From contig JAJKFH010000115.1 of NCBI GenBank assembly GCA_023333565.1, forward strand, positions 3,348,001-3,412,000: a DNA stretch of 64,000 nucleotides. Reading direction: 5' to 3'. The DNA comes from Puffinus mauretanicus. Lineage: Eukaryota; Chordata; Aves; Procellariiformes; Procellariidae. The notes under the pieces were generated by a model, which worked only from the letters and a program-made list of their open reading frames with translations, was not told the DNA's origin and made no database searches. The position numbers were made by a program, and so were the translations under genes. Below, piece by piece: positions 37,654 to 48,333 of the stretch (the first letter of the stretch is position 1; each line of letters begins with the position of its first letter).

Positions 37654-39959
37654 CTTGTAACTATGCAATAATTGTTTCTTTATGTGTTGTTGAGAGCACA
37701 GGAAGAAGCTTCTCCTCTTCATACGAGGCTTACTTTCAGGGTAATAGAATAATAAAGGGAGAGAAATTCCTTCTTTACTTACTTTACTTACGCTGTTTTG
37801 AAATGCAATCATCCATAAATCAGACAGCTATCCTGCCTTTTTCAGCCTCTCATTACTAAATTAATAATCCAATTGTGTTGACCCATGTGTCTTCCCAAAA
37901 GCTTTAAAAACATCTGTTGCCTGCAAGTTTTCGGACATCTACTTACAAGACATGTAAGGGAGAACAAAAAGAGTAGAGACTTGTTTATTCTTTCTTTTTC
38001 CATATGCATAGAGCCATCTTGGAAACTGTCTTCTACAAACAACAAGTGATTTTGAATACTTTTTGTCTTTAATTTTTGTCACACTTTTCCTACATTCAGT
38101 AGGAACTATCTGAAACATCTCATTAATCTACTGCTCCTTTGGTGGCTCAGTTTGTTTCTTACATTTTCAGCATCAACAAGCCATGAGCAATCATCAGCAG
38201 ACAACCTATTGAAATAATTACCTTCCCAGAACTGACTTTGGTTCTCAACCATACAAGTGTTCCTTTAATTTGTTATGACACCTTTCTGACGGATCACTCC
38301 ATTCCCTTGTACCTGATATAATCTGGAAGGCTCAAATGCAAACTGTTGTGCAAACAAAGACCTTGAATGACATGTATTCATGAAAACTTTTAGTTTAGTG
38401 GTATATTTTAGTATAATCTCTAAACCTTTGGCAGGGGAGAACTTGAACTTCAGAATGATGATGAAACCTAAGCTGAAATTTTGATGAAACATCTGAAATA
38501 GCATTTTCAAAAGCACATGAAATTGGTCTACTATCACTTCCATTACATGAACAGATTATTTTCAACACAGAATTAATAGGGAAAAGAGCTAGGCACATTG
38601 TTGGTAGCTTTTAGATAACTTACCATTTTTTGTTTAATGTTTAACACTGTTCAGACAGTCTGATCGGTTATCTACAGCTTTGTTGGTGTTAAAAAACCCC
38701 TTACAACTGTTTAAAAATTGTGGAAGGAGAGATCAGAATTGGCTTGTAAACTTCATGTTAAAATGAGGTTTCTTCACTACTGGGATATTTCTTTAACTTA
38801 AATTCCCTTAGGAATTCTATGTGTGTTGGAAAATTAAAAACAACACCACAAAGAATAGAAAGTGACTAGTTTGGGGATTTTTTTAGGAAAAAAAAAGGCC
38901 ATTGACTGTTAGGTATTTAGGCCATCAACTGATGTCCTACCTCCCTCTATACTCCCCACATCCCCAGCAAAAACCTTTAGGTTAACAGTGAAGATTTGGT
39001 AGAAAGAGAATATTTCTCCTTATGAACTTATAAATGGTGAGCTTTATAAATGATAACCACAGTTCAAATAGCTTTTATTTGGCAGAAGAGACTGTTTTCT
39101 ATGCCATTAAGTCCCCAGTATTGTTATACTGAAATTATTTTAGAAAAGAGTTTGTTTGTTTGTTTTTGCTTTTTTCTTATCAATATATTTTTACAAAGTA
39201 TCTTTTATTCTGATCAGATAAAGCTGAGCCAGGTATATCCACACGCAAGCTTTTAAAGAGCCAACACATCTCAGATGTCAGGCTTTTAAAAGGCTTATTC
39301 ATCTCTCACTGTCAGAACTGGTCTCGTTTACACTTCCTTATCATCAAATCTACTCTGAGTTCCCCACTATAGGAAACCATTGAACAATCATAATTGAAGT
39401 GCACAATTGAAAACAACCATAAAACTCATTACCCACACCTTTGGATACCCTTAAACAGGCACTCAATCAAGCACTATTTTAAGAAATAAAAAATAACAAA
39501 TGTTAATTTGAGACCAAGGCCTCCATTAAAAGGCACATCTTTCTTCAGCAAAGCAATCAGATTTATCTGCATTTCAGATGCATGGCTATATCTCACTGAC
39601 ATCAGCAAACAGAAATATACACATAAGGAAAGCTCATGGTTAAATATCTTCTTGAAACAGATCTCTGTATTGGATGATCTCTCACGGATCTATAACAACA
39701 GATCTCTCATTTCATTTTTAGATATAAAAAAGTCACTTCAAACAATTATTTTGTTTCTACTGCTTCAGTTGTCATTTGTCCCTGCTTTTTTTTTTTGTTT
39801 TGCCTTCTTTTTTTTTTTTTAGTGGAGGGGGTGTAGAAACAGGAGGAGCATGTAAAGCCCAGCAGTGGGTATCCGCATACTGACTCACGCTGAATCATAC
39901 TGTTTAGCCAGTGAGCATAGCAGGATTCAAATTTCCAGCACCTCATCATCATCAGGGAA

Positions 39960-39987
39960 AAAAACAAACAAACAAACAACAAAAAAA
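39960..39987. repeat. (CAAA)n microsatellite
   Basis: Several CAAA units with flanking A-runs. Confidence 0.75.
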
Positions 39988-40640
39988 CCCAAAGACACAG
40001 AAACTAGACACTTTCTCTGCATTACGTAAATTACAGATTAGCAATCATTTTGCAACTGTCAGATAGGTATCTGTAAGCCCCATACTGTTGGTAAAATACA
40101 TTATAGATACTTTAATTGCATCTTGTGCTGACTTCATAGCTACATCTAAATGGACTGACTGCAGATGAATCAATAGCCGTCTGATCTTTTTCACTGAACC
40201 TGGTCTTTTTCACTCTCTTAATTGGGAGGAAACACTGATCTACAAACCTCCAGTTTTGCCTGTCCAGTCAATGTGTTTTTCAGCATGGGATCTGAATCAG
40301 ACAGACTCAGATCTGTCCCAGCCCTCTTCCTTAACTCCAAAACCAATTACATCAGCAGTCGCTGGCATCCTGGATAAACAAGATTCACTTAATAACCATT
40401 GTGACAAGACAGGTTAATTGTAAAATATTGTGTGTTGCTGACTCTTGAAGCAGCAACGAAAGCAATTAATGTAAAATAAGTTGAAAAAACACCTGCTGTG
40501 TGTGTTTTGAGAGTGGTCTTTTCCAGGCAATTAATTCAATTGCCCAAAATGTAAATATCTGAAGAGGTAAGCATAGCAGCATATGAAAACACTTGCAGTT
40601 CAAACTGCTTCTTTTTCTGTCAAATGTTGAAACACGCTGA

Positions 40641-40690
40641 GGCAGATTCCCCAGCTGGTGTAAACGGTATATACTTCATTGATTTCAACC
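40641..40690. repeat. Fossil dispersed repeat copy
   Basis: Reads GGCAGATTCCCCAGCTGGTG, then TAAACGGTATATACTTCATT and GATTTCAACC. This fits the pattern CAGATCCTCAGCTGGTGTAAA...TTCATTGACTTCAA of an old sauropsid repeat, in the opposite orientation to the copy at 58595-58640. Confidence 0.5.
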
Positions 40691-40914
40691 GATAGTTTTC
40701 CCCATTCAATATATGGTTAATTCACTTGTCCACATAGGATGTAAGTAGGAATAAAGAAACAGAAATGCGAGCTGAGGGATTTACCAAACCTACAGCTTCC
40801 CTACCTTTTTGTATCACTATATGGACACAAAATGTCAGGGAGCTAGGTGCGTGCAGGACTGTGCGCATCCCTTTCCTTTCTCTTCAGAACTGGTGCATCC
40901 TTTGCAAGTGGAAG

Positions 40915-41060
40915 GGCCTTGGTAGGTCACTTACTCCATCCTCCTGTCAAGGCAAAAGCTGTGGTAATTAAAAAATTCCAAGTAGGTTTTTATCTAACAG
41001 GATAAAAACCAGCAGTGATGGAGCCTCCACAGTTCCAAAAGAAATCTAGGGAAGCAACTA
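40915..41060 (-). mobile_element. Ancient CR1-type fragment (weak)
   Basis: Landmarks GGTAGGTCACTTACTCCATC and CAGCAGTGATGGAGCCTCCA, in this order and spacing, are what remains of an antisense CR1 3' region of an ancient (L2/L3-like) subfamily. Heavily diverged; the call rests on pattern recognition alone. Confidence 0.5.
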
Positions 41061-41412
41061 CTGTGTCAATAAAACAGAACACAAGCACCGTAAGTGGAAG
41101 TTTTACTGTGAATTTAATGTGGACAGAATACACTGATAAGAAGACTATGGAGCAAATCAATCCATAATTCAATCACACCGAATGCAGTGGAAAAACCCAG
41201 GGGATTAGGTCTCACTATCTTGCCGGTGTAACTTTCATTTAAAAAAAAAAAAGTAAGAAGATGTTGTTATTGCTGACTTTTTTAAAAAAAAACTTTTCAC
41301 TTTCAAAATAACAATTCCTTTTATGTCTCCAATAATCGAGCCTACATTGGTGACTTGAAGCATCACTTCGTGCCAACCCACAAGGACACCTGCATGTCTT
41401 GCAGAGCACATT

Positions 41413-41771
41413 CCCTTCCCGGGGCTTTGGCTGCTGGGGCTCAGGGCCAGGGCAGCCCTGGCCCCCAGCCCCAGCAGCTGCTCCAGGCCGAGGCTCTGCC
41501 ACAGGGCCCAGCCTGAGCGGTGGCTGCTGCCATGTCACGGCCTGCCTGGGCCTGCACCTCCTACCCGCTGATGCACCCGTTCTTGGTGCAGTCCCCAGGG
41601 AGGTGCCCGATGCCCAGGGCTGGGGCTGCCCCAGTGCCCCCGGCTGCCCTGCCCCTGACTAGGCGTTGGGACAGGCCATGGCTGCCAGGCCCTGCCATCA
41701 CCCATCCAGAGGAGCCCCCGGCACCGCCAGTGGCCAGCCCCAGGGAGCCGCCGACCCCCGCAGTGCCCTGA
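41413..41771. repeat. Very GC-rich insert flanked by 6-bp direct repeats
   Basis: A 359-bp block, strongly GC-rich and with about a dozen CpG, lies in AT-rich sequence. The change in composition is abrupt on both sides. CACATT stands immediately left (41407-41412) and immediately right (41772-41777) of the block, as a target duplication would. There is no poly(A) tail, no TG...CA end and no terminal inverted repeat that I can see. It contains a 21-bp near-perfect palindrome (41444-41464) and a G-quadruplex motif on the minus strand (41629-41655). Open frames run through it on both strands, as expected from GC-rich sequence, and none resembles a known protein. It could be an unclassified mobile element, a piece of GC-rich (microchromosome-like) DNA captured at a break, or a regulatory island. 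Confidence 0.6.
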
Positions 41772-44637
41772 CACATTACTGTCAATATACCACAGAGATG
41801 TAATTTCAGATTCCAGATTTGCCCGTTGAGTTACATATACTACAATGCCAATTTACCGTGTAATTAAAATGACACAAATACAGACTCAGGTGTTGCAAAC
41901 AAAAAGTCCCAGGGGAACAAATGAAAGCAAGTTTAAATAACCTTTAATACTAGCTCTTGGGCAAACAGCATTTCAATTTGTTTTACATCTTAGCTCTCCG
42001 AACTGCTATGAGAACCTATCCTATACCAAGCATACAAGAGGGAGTCAGAGAGTCTTTTTAGCCTCAGATTCAAGTGGAAAAATCTCTCTTTAAAAGACCT
42101 CTTCTGCTATTTGCTGATTTATTTCTCCACCATCACCTTTAGTTTCTTTCCTTCCCTGAAATTGTCTTGCTGCAAATATTGTTCTTACATGAAGTAGTCT
42201 GTATAATGAACTTTAAACATGACATTTTCAGCAAATTGTTTGTATGGAACAATAAAAATTTCTTTTAGCTTTGGTAAGGTTCAGGAAGAAAGCAATGATA
42301 TAGATTTAGATAAGAACATATCAGTCTGTTCGATACACAGCTAACAGTTTGCAGAATAACAGAATAACAGTTTACAGGTGCGTATCACCACCACGATGCT
42401 CCAGGTTAGAATAAATAGATTCAGAAGTTCCCATTAACAGTTGAAAAGCTGTTATCAGAATGCTGACTTGGAGGAAGATTTTGAAGAGGGGTTATATCAG
42501 ATACCCTTACGATCTGATTCTTTCTTCCTCTTCTCCCGTACATGATGTATATCGTTAAGACCATTAATAGGGTCTTTTCAGCATCTGTAATCCATCTAAA
42601 GCCCTTCCTCAGTCTCTCCTGCTGACTAGGTAATTCAGCCTTTGTGTTCTTCATAAACAAATTTCTAAAAGCTCTCCCTATGGGGAATTGTCTCATCACT
42701 GATTTCTCTATTCCCTTTGAAGCTACCAGTAAGGCTCTAAACAAGATGAAACATAGATCATGGTGATACAGCCTTGGCCTTTTTTTTTATCCTATAGCTT
42801 GCTGGTAAGCACAATCCCTTTTTTGTTCAAAGGAACTGAAATCTGCATTTGTTCTCTTTCGGGAGACTCCTTACCTACTAGACTCTAGGCTCTTTCAATT
42901 ATTTCCTGTCCCACTTGCTTTATCTGTTTCCTTTTGCATAGTAGAATTAAATACTCTTTAGCCAGAGAATGGATGTTTAATAACAGGAATGTCTTTGCAG
43001 ATGAATGGTTGGACAGTTGCACATCTTCTGACAGCTTTGATGTTTAATATAACTGTATTAGCCGGAGTCTTCTCCATGCAGTTTAACAGTACTACAGCTT
43101 TAGCCTTCTCCTGAATTCATCATGTTGAAGCAAACATCTGTGGTAGGTATAACACATCAGAAGAACTCTGTTGCTAATCTGATGCCTTGAAGTTCGTAAT
43201 GGGCTGAGTTACCAATTTTTTTCACAGCGTATGATGGATGAAGTGAACTACATGCAACAACAGTAAAAAAGAACTCTAAATTGCATACAGAAATTATTAT
43301 TATTATCCTTCATGCAATCCTAAAATAATATTTAGAATCAATCCAAAGGTTTGTAACTTGCTTCTAAACCTGGGGACCTGGAAAATAGAAGGACAGGATT
43401 GGACTTTATTAGTAACTGTGATTCAATTACTCTCTGCCTTTACTGCCTATTCCCAAAGGTGGCTTACAGAAAGGGTAATTTGCAAACATAGCAAATTAGG
43501 CCAAGTATTATTTACATGAAGTGCTCATGAACTGTAGGCTCTGCATAAAAATTCACTGTAGAGAATATACCAGAAAGTACTTCAGTACTTGGCTGCCTAC
43601 TGATCACCACGTGCAACAACATAGATGACAAAAGCTTTGAAATTGTCGGCGATTTATCATTACCTCTGTTTTTAAAACCGAACCAATATCTTGAAAGTTT
43701 TGTGCAAATGTGCAAACCAACCTGTAGGGTTGACTGGGATCTTTCTGTTCCCTGTGAGTGCATAGTCAGGGGCAATGAGAATCAAATTATCGCGGATCCC
43801 AGCTATGCCCAAAGGAGTGTTCAGTGCTGGGAGCAATTAAAAAGAACTTTTCTATTCCTCGGTACTGTCATCCCACACATTGACAAGTCTTTGAAAGCAA
43901 AGAATAAAACTCCTCACACATAATTAGCTAGTACAAACTGATGAAAGAATTAAACATAAAGTGTTCTGCTCAAAGACATGATCATCAATCTGCAGCTCAT
44001 TCCATCACTGCTGATTTGAAAAAGCAGAAAGATTGGCAAATTATCCCATCCTCCCACAAAGCCCTTAAGGGGCAGAGTAAATGGTCTCAGACTCTTCTTA
44101 ATCCTTTTACTTTATTTATTCAAAAATTTTGATTTGGTTATCTTAGGTTGATTAGCGCAGTCCCAAGCAGAATATACAGAAATAAAAAGACCTCTAAGAC
44201 TTAATGAAATTGTTCTGAAAGATAAAATAAAGCATTTAACCAATCATTTAAAATATACTGACCTTTCATATGATAAACAATTTTAGGTGTCCAAACATCC
44301 CAATTTGTGCCCTGACCTATGAAAGCTAATATTGGAAACATTTTGATACGATAACTGGCTTACACAACTTGGTTCTTGCTTCTCTTAATAAAGTAAAATT
44401 ATTAGTTTATCAACACGGTTAAATGTTGAGATGTAACCTCTGCCCAGTTTTAATCAATGTGGGTTTTGCCATTTTCTTCAATGAGGTGAGAATTTTGTCT
44501 CTCTGCTTTAACTCCCCTGTCACCTAGAGATTTCAGACACAAACTGTTGAAACAGAAGCTGAATATGAATGGAGCTTCAAGCTTCAGCTGTAAATCTTCA
44601 GTAATTTTGCCTCACTTATGCCAAATATAATGAGACT
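41772..44637. other. AT-rich non-genic stretch
   Basis: No gene recognised. A 107-codon minus-strand frame (42421-42744) has a hydrophobic stretch followed by basic residues but no family resemblance, and a frame of this length is expected by chance. 43640-43900 is a little richer in CpG and may be constrained, but this is only an impression. Confidence 0.5.
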
Positions 44638-44705
44638 GGACCAGATTCTGTTCACTGTTTCATCAATAAAGCTAAACCAGGCTCACTGACTTCAGGAGAT
44701 TGCAG
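44638..44705. repeat. Fossil dispersed repeat copy
   Basis: GACCAGATTCTGTTCACTGT, followed by AAACCAGGCTCACTGACTTC, resembles the CAGATTCTGCTCTCAGTTACAC...CTCCATTGACTTCA pattern of the old sauropsid repeat seen elsewhere in the window. Confidence 0.4.
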
Positions 44706-45403
44706 AAGGGTAATTGGAGGTACATTTTGTCCCTAAATGCTTCTGTAGCTAATCTGTCACTGGAAACCTGCATAATTTTCCAATAAATATGCAAGATGAG
44801 CAGCACTGGCTGAATGAATTGAGAAACAGAAGTGCCACACTCTACAATCAGTTTGTTTTTCATCTGCTGCACACCTGTGGCAAGAACATTTATAATGTAG
44901 GTGGTGTATTTTGGTGAAATGAAAAAAAATCAGTAGTTAATTTCTGATCCTGATAACATGTTTTCTGCTTTCAGGGTATATATTTGGTTTCTAGAAGTTT
45001 GTAATTGTTTTAGCATGAAATATTTCTCTTTCATTTGAAATAAAAACTCTTAAATATCTAAAAAAAAAGACCAAAAACCCAAGATTAAACCCATAACTTA
45101 CGCTTTTGGGGGAGGGTACCTGAGATCATACCAAGCTCATCAATGTAAACATGCACTAATTGTCTCCATAGACCATGGAGGGAGACCGGGTCCTTAACTC
45201 TTGATAGTGAATTTTAGACTGGAATCTGATAGGCAGATACTGCCGCATGTGTTTCAACTTCTGTATTATTTTCTGGTGTCCACAGGAATATAAGAATATT
45301 TATCTTTTCCAGACCCCATAAAGATTTCCCATTGCCTTCCAGAGAACCAAGATTGTCTCCTTATTTCTCTTTGTCTTTATAATGAACAAACTAAATTCTT
45401 AAG
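44706..45403. other. AT-rich non-genic stretch
   Basis: Nothing recognised. An A-run is at 45060-45068. Confidence 0.5.
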
Positions 45404-45935
45404 TGATAGGGAGCAATATCATAAGTCTCAAATTGATGTAGTGGATATAGTTTGTTAATATTTGTTGTTTAAAGTTAGGTAACTAACAGGTGTTGTGTTT
45501 GTAGGTATGTAGATAAATTGTGTATCTTGAAAGCATTGTTAGGTTTCAGTAAGCAGTAATCACGGAAACGGAACAACCTTATAAGGAAGGAAAGGAACAG
45601 CGAAGAGACATGAGATTCCTTGATTCGAATGATGTAGATGGGTTAGGAATGCTTCATTAATAGATAGACCGGACATTCAATAGATAAAAGAACCTTGAAA
45701 CTTTGTACTTTACGTTAATTAGATGGAGAAGCTAACATTGTAGGGTTGATAGGGAAGGGTATACTGGAATAAGCTAGCTTGTTACAAGTGAAAAACATGT
45801 AAACTAAGCCAAGGGACTAACAGAGCATGCGTGAAGACTGAGTTCAACCAGAGGGCACCGTGATGAAGACTATTGAAGACCACCAGAGGACCCCGAAAGA
45901 CCACCAAAGAGCACAAGGGTGCATGAATCGGGGAC

Positions 45936-45943
45936 ATTTGCAT
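45936..45943 (-). promoter_or_regulatory. Octamer (POU-type) motif in LTR U3
   Basis: ATTTGCAT on the plus strand, the exact reverse complement of ATGCAAAT, the octamer bound by POU-family factors. It sits about 150 bp upstream of the polyadenylation signal, where LTR enhancers lie. Function is inferred only. Confidence 0.45.
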
Positions 45944-45954
45944 ATGTTAATGAA

Positions 45955-45994
45955 TTCCGGGAAATAACATGAATATTTAGATCATTTCTCGGAA
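45955..45994 (+). promoter_or_regulatory. Pair of GAS (STAT-type) palindromes in LTR U3
   Basis: TTCCGGGAA (45955-45963) and TTCTCGGAA (45986-45994) both fit TTCN3GAA, the interferon-gamma-activated-sequence core, 31 bp apart (about three helix turns). Flanking bases are also partly repeated (GGAAAT and AATGAAT), so the pair may come from a local duplication of an enhancer unit. Confidence 0.45.
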
Positions 45995-46093
45995 ATGTAA
46001 TGAATACGTATACTCTAATTGCATTTAACCCCTATGGTTACGTGATTTGGCACACACACTAGGTGGAGCGATCCCCTGTGCGTCCAGCGCTGC

Positions 46094-46099
46094 AATAAA
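46094..46099 (+). promoter_or_regulatory. Polyadenylation signal of the ERV1-like LTR
   Basis: AATAAA, 65 bp before the LTR end; it fixes the plus orientation. Confidence 0.65.
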
Positions 46100-46164
46100 G
46101 AATACCTGCTTTCTAAACCTCTAAATTGAGTCTTAGAGAGTTTTTCGGAGACTTCTTCGTTTCA

Positions 46165-47765
46165 TAAGTGAGAATTTACCAGGATGTTCCACAGAAATAG
46201 CTCCCATCTTCAATTGTGTCTCAGGTAGGCACTAATTTCCACCACTGCACCACTATTTTTATTTTCAGGGAGAAAATAGCCCCATGAACATATTTCTGGA
46301 ACTAGGAAAATACTTCAGTGCCGGGCTAGAAATACACTTAGAGAGAGGATAACCATCCATACATTTGCAAAGATCCCTGTATGAATTTCACAGAGGATGT
46401 TTGTTTCCTTATCAAGACATAGTTCAGGACTATGCAGAGCAGATACTGTGACTGGGCTGCAGCAAGAAATCAGCTTGATTTACCATTGTTAAGATACCGT
46501 GGTGACAGGCATTCTGCAAAAAGCCATTTAAAAAAAATGGAAGGAAAATGAAATACATGATTACTCTCTTTTCTGAGTAGGAACATACTGTGCCTCAGCC
46601 TGCCACTTCCATTTGGCAGGTACTCTCAACAGATCAATCCTCAGATTACTTTCTTTAGCAATTTAACAGAGTTCAGTAGGCTATTCAGCACAACTTTTTT
46701 CAGTTATTTTGCTGAGGGAAAGATCCCAACCAACCAATTTTGTCAAAAGAAGGATCCCTTTTTCCTTTTTTAAAAAAAAATCAATCAGCCCAGCCCAAGT
46801 AGAAACATGGTTACCTGAATATAACTACTGAAACTGCAATGCTGAAAATGTGTCAAACGCTTTTGACCCCTCAGCTCTTTCAAACTCTGTCCTAGTAAAG
46901 AGATATTTGCAAAAGAGCCTCCTTGAGGTTACACCAGCGCATTTTAATTAAAGTCCTAATGAAATAATGTTCTATCAAATTATGTTGAACTGAAACTTAC
47001 AGTATGTGCCAATTATAAAAAGTTAATTGCAATTTCAAAATTAAATTAAACTATATAAAATTTTATTCACAAAATAATAAATACAGATGCTTGTTTATGA
47101 ATTTTTAGGTAATTAATTCTTTGTAGAGGAATCAATAGCCTGTTGAAAAGTTCTGAAAGAACAAAGTTATCAGAAATGTTTTTGAAATTATGTAAATAAA
47201 ATTGTAATGGCATCAGGTCATGCAATGAGTTTATTAATGCTCAAGATAGAAGATATGTTGCAGTTATACTAGGACATTGCATTGGAGACTATAGCTCGTT
47301 GTGGAGCCTAATGATTGACAAGCAGAGCATATGTTGCAGGAAATATCCAGGATAGATAATGGCTTCATTCTCTTTTGTCAAATTGGATGCAATGCCAACA
47401 GAAAAGAAATTCCTCTGGCTCCAGTGGGATAATGCAAAAGAAACTCTTTCTCAAAAGTAGGTTAGAGTAGAGTAGAGTAAAGTAAGAGTAAGATAAAAAT
47501 AAAGTAAAAGCAAAATAAAAGTAGAGTGAACTACCCTTTACTGAAGAAACCTTGGAAGTGATTGAGTAGCTTTGGAAATGTCACCCATTAACCACTGAGT
47601 GAACCATTAACCCCTGACCTTCCTTAACTCAGTGACAAGATAGTGTTGCCTTAAGCTCTCTAGGTAAGTGACTAATAAAGTTGTTATTGTCTAATGACCA
47701 TCCAATACCAAGTAACAAATGAACAAAACTTACCTCATATTTAAATACAGAAATAGAAAGGCACT
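46165..47765. other. AT-rich non-genic stretch
   Basis: No gene or transposon recognised. It contains the degenerate AGAGTA/AAAGTA repeat at 47459-47528. Confidence 0.55.
47459..47528. repeat. Degenerate purine-rich short tandem repeat
   Basis: Units like AGAGT and AAAGTA repeat about a dozen times with many substitutions. An old, decayed microsatellite. Confidence 0.75.
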
Positions 47766-47909
47766 TGTTGCAGCTTAACTCCAGCAGGCAGCTAAGCACC
47801 TCACAGCTGCTCACTCACTCCCCCGCAATGGCAGGGGGGAGAGAATTGGAAGGGCAAAAGTGAAAAACTTAAAAAACTTGTGGGCTGAGATAAAGACAGT
47901 TTAATAGGA

Positions 47910-47940
<31 letters not shown>

Positions 47941-48333
47941 CTACACCAAGACAAAAAAGTGATGCAAAAACCCCAATTGCTCACCACCAGCTGACTGATG
48001 CCCAGCCAGCCCCTGAGCAATGGCACCCCCGGCAAACTTTCCCCACAAGTTTTTAATCACTGAACATGACATCATATGGTATGTAATATCCCTTTGGTCA
48101 ATTGGGGTCAGCTATCCTGTCTGGGTCCTCTTCCAACTTCTTGCGCACCCACAGCCTACTTGCTGGTGGGGCAGTGTGAGGAGCAGAAAAGGCCTTGACA
48201 CTGTGTAAGCACTCCTCAGCAGTGGCTAAAACATTGGTGGGTTATTAGCACTGTTTTCATCACAAATCCAAAACATAGTACCATACAAGCTACTATGAAG
48301 AAAATGAACTCTAGCCCAGTCAAAACCAGTACA
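47766..48333 (-). mobile_element. Solo LTR, ERVL-like, same subfamily group as 36469-37061
   Basis: The plus-strand ends are TGTTGCAGC and CCAGTACA. Flanks GCACT (47761-47765) and CCACT (48334-48338) form a 5-bp target duplication with one mismatch. Both the left part (CTCACTCACTCCCCCGCAATG and GAGATAAAGACAGTTTAATAGG) and the right part (GTTATTAGCACTGTTTT and CAAAACCAGTACA) match the LTR at 36469-37061, giving the minus orientation. It carries an expanded 27-base A run (47912-47938) just after the GTTTAATAGG block. No internal genes. Confidence 0.88.
47912..47938. repeat. poly(A) tract inside LTR
   Basis: Twenty-seven A in a row. The related LTR at 36469-37061 has ordinary sequence at this place, so the tract expanded after insertion or marks this copy's source. 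Confidence 0.85.

Larger units (their letters stand above)
37606..40640. other. AT-rich non-genic stretch
   Basis: No gene. It starts with a TTCC-rich tract (37616-37653). T-rich patches lie at 39785-39822 and a CAAA repeat at 39960-39987. Open frames up to 104 codons are featureless. Confidence 0.55.
45404..46164 (+). mobile_element. Solo LTR, ERV1/gammaretrovirus-like
   Basis: The right half has the layout of a retroviral LTR: a dense U3-like region, a polyadenylation signal AATAAA (46094-46099) preceded by CCAGCGCTGC, then about 65 bp of U5-like sequence ending TTCGTTTCA at 46164. The left border is less sure. If it is the TG at 45404, the flanks are TAAG (45400-45403) and TAAG (46165-46168), a 4-bp target duplication as class I ERVs make, but a 4-base match found by scanning is weak. 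Starts at 45437 or 45537 are also possible. No primer-binding site follows the right end, so it is a solo LTR. U3 contains an octamer motif and two STAT-type palindromes (see the regulatory entries). It is unrelated to the other LTRs in the window. Confidence 0.72.

Noticed and set aside
41239..41538. Cys/His pattern on the minus strand resembling a zinc-binding motif
   Set aside because: Spacing fits no known zinc finger, and the frame ends in translated poly(T).
41399..41785. Several overlapping frames on both strands (60-100 codons)
   Set aside because: They coexist because GC-rich DNA has few stop codons; Pro/Ala/Gly-rich readings in all frames argue against real coding.
42421..42744. 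107-codon minus-strand frame with a hydrophobic segment and basic stretch
   Set aside because: No match to a family I know; frames of this length are expected about once by chance here. Kept only as a remark in the gap entry.
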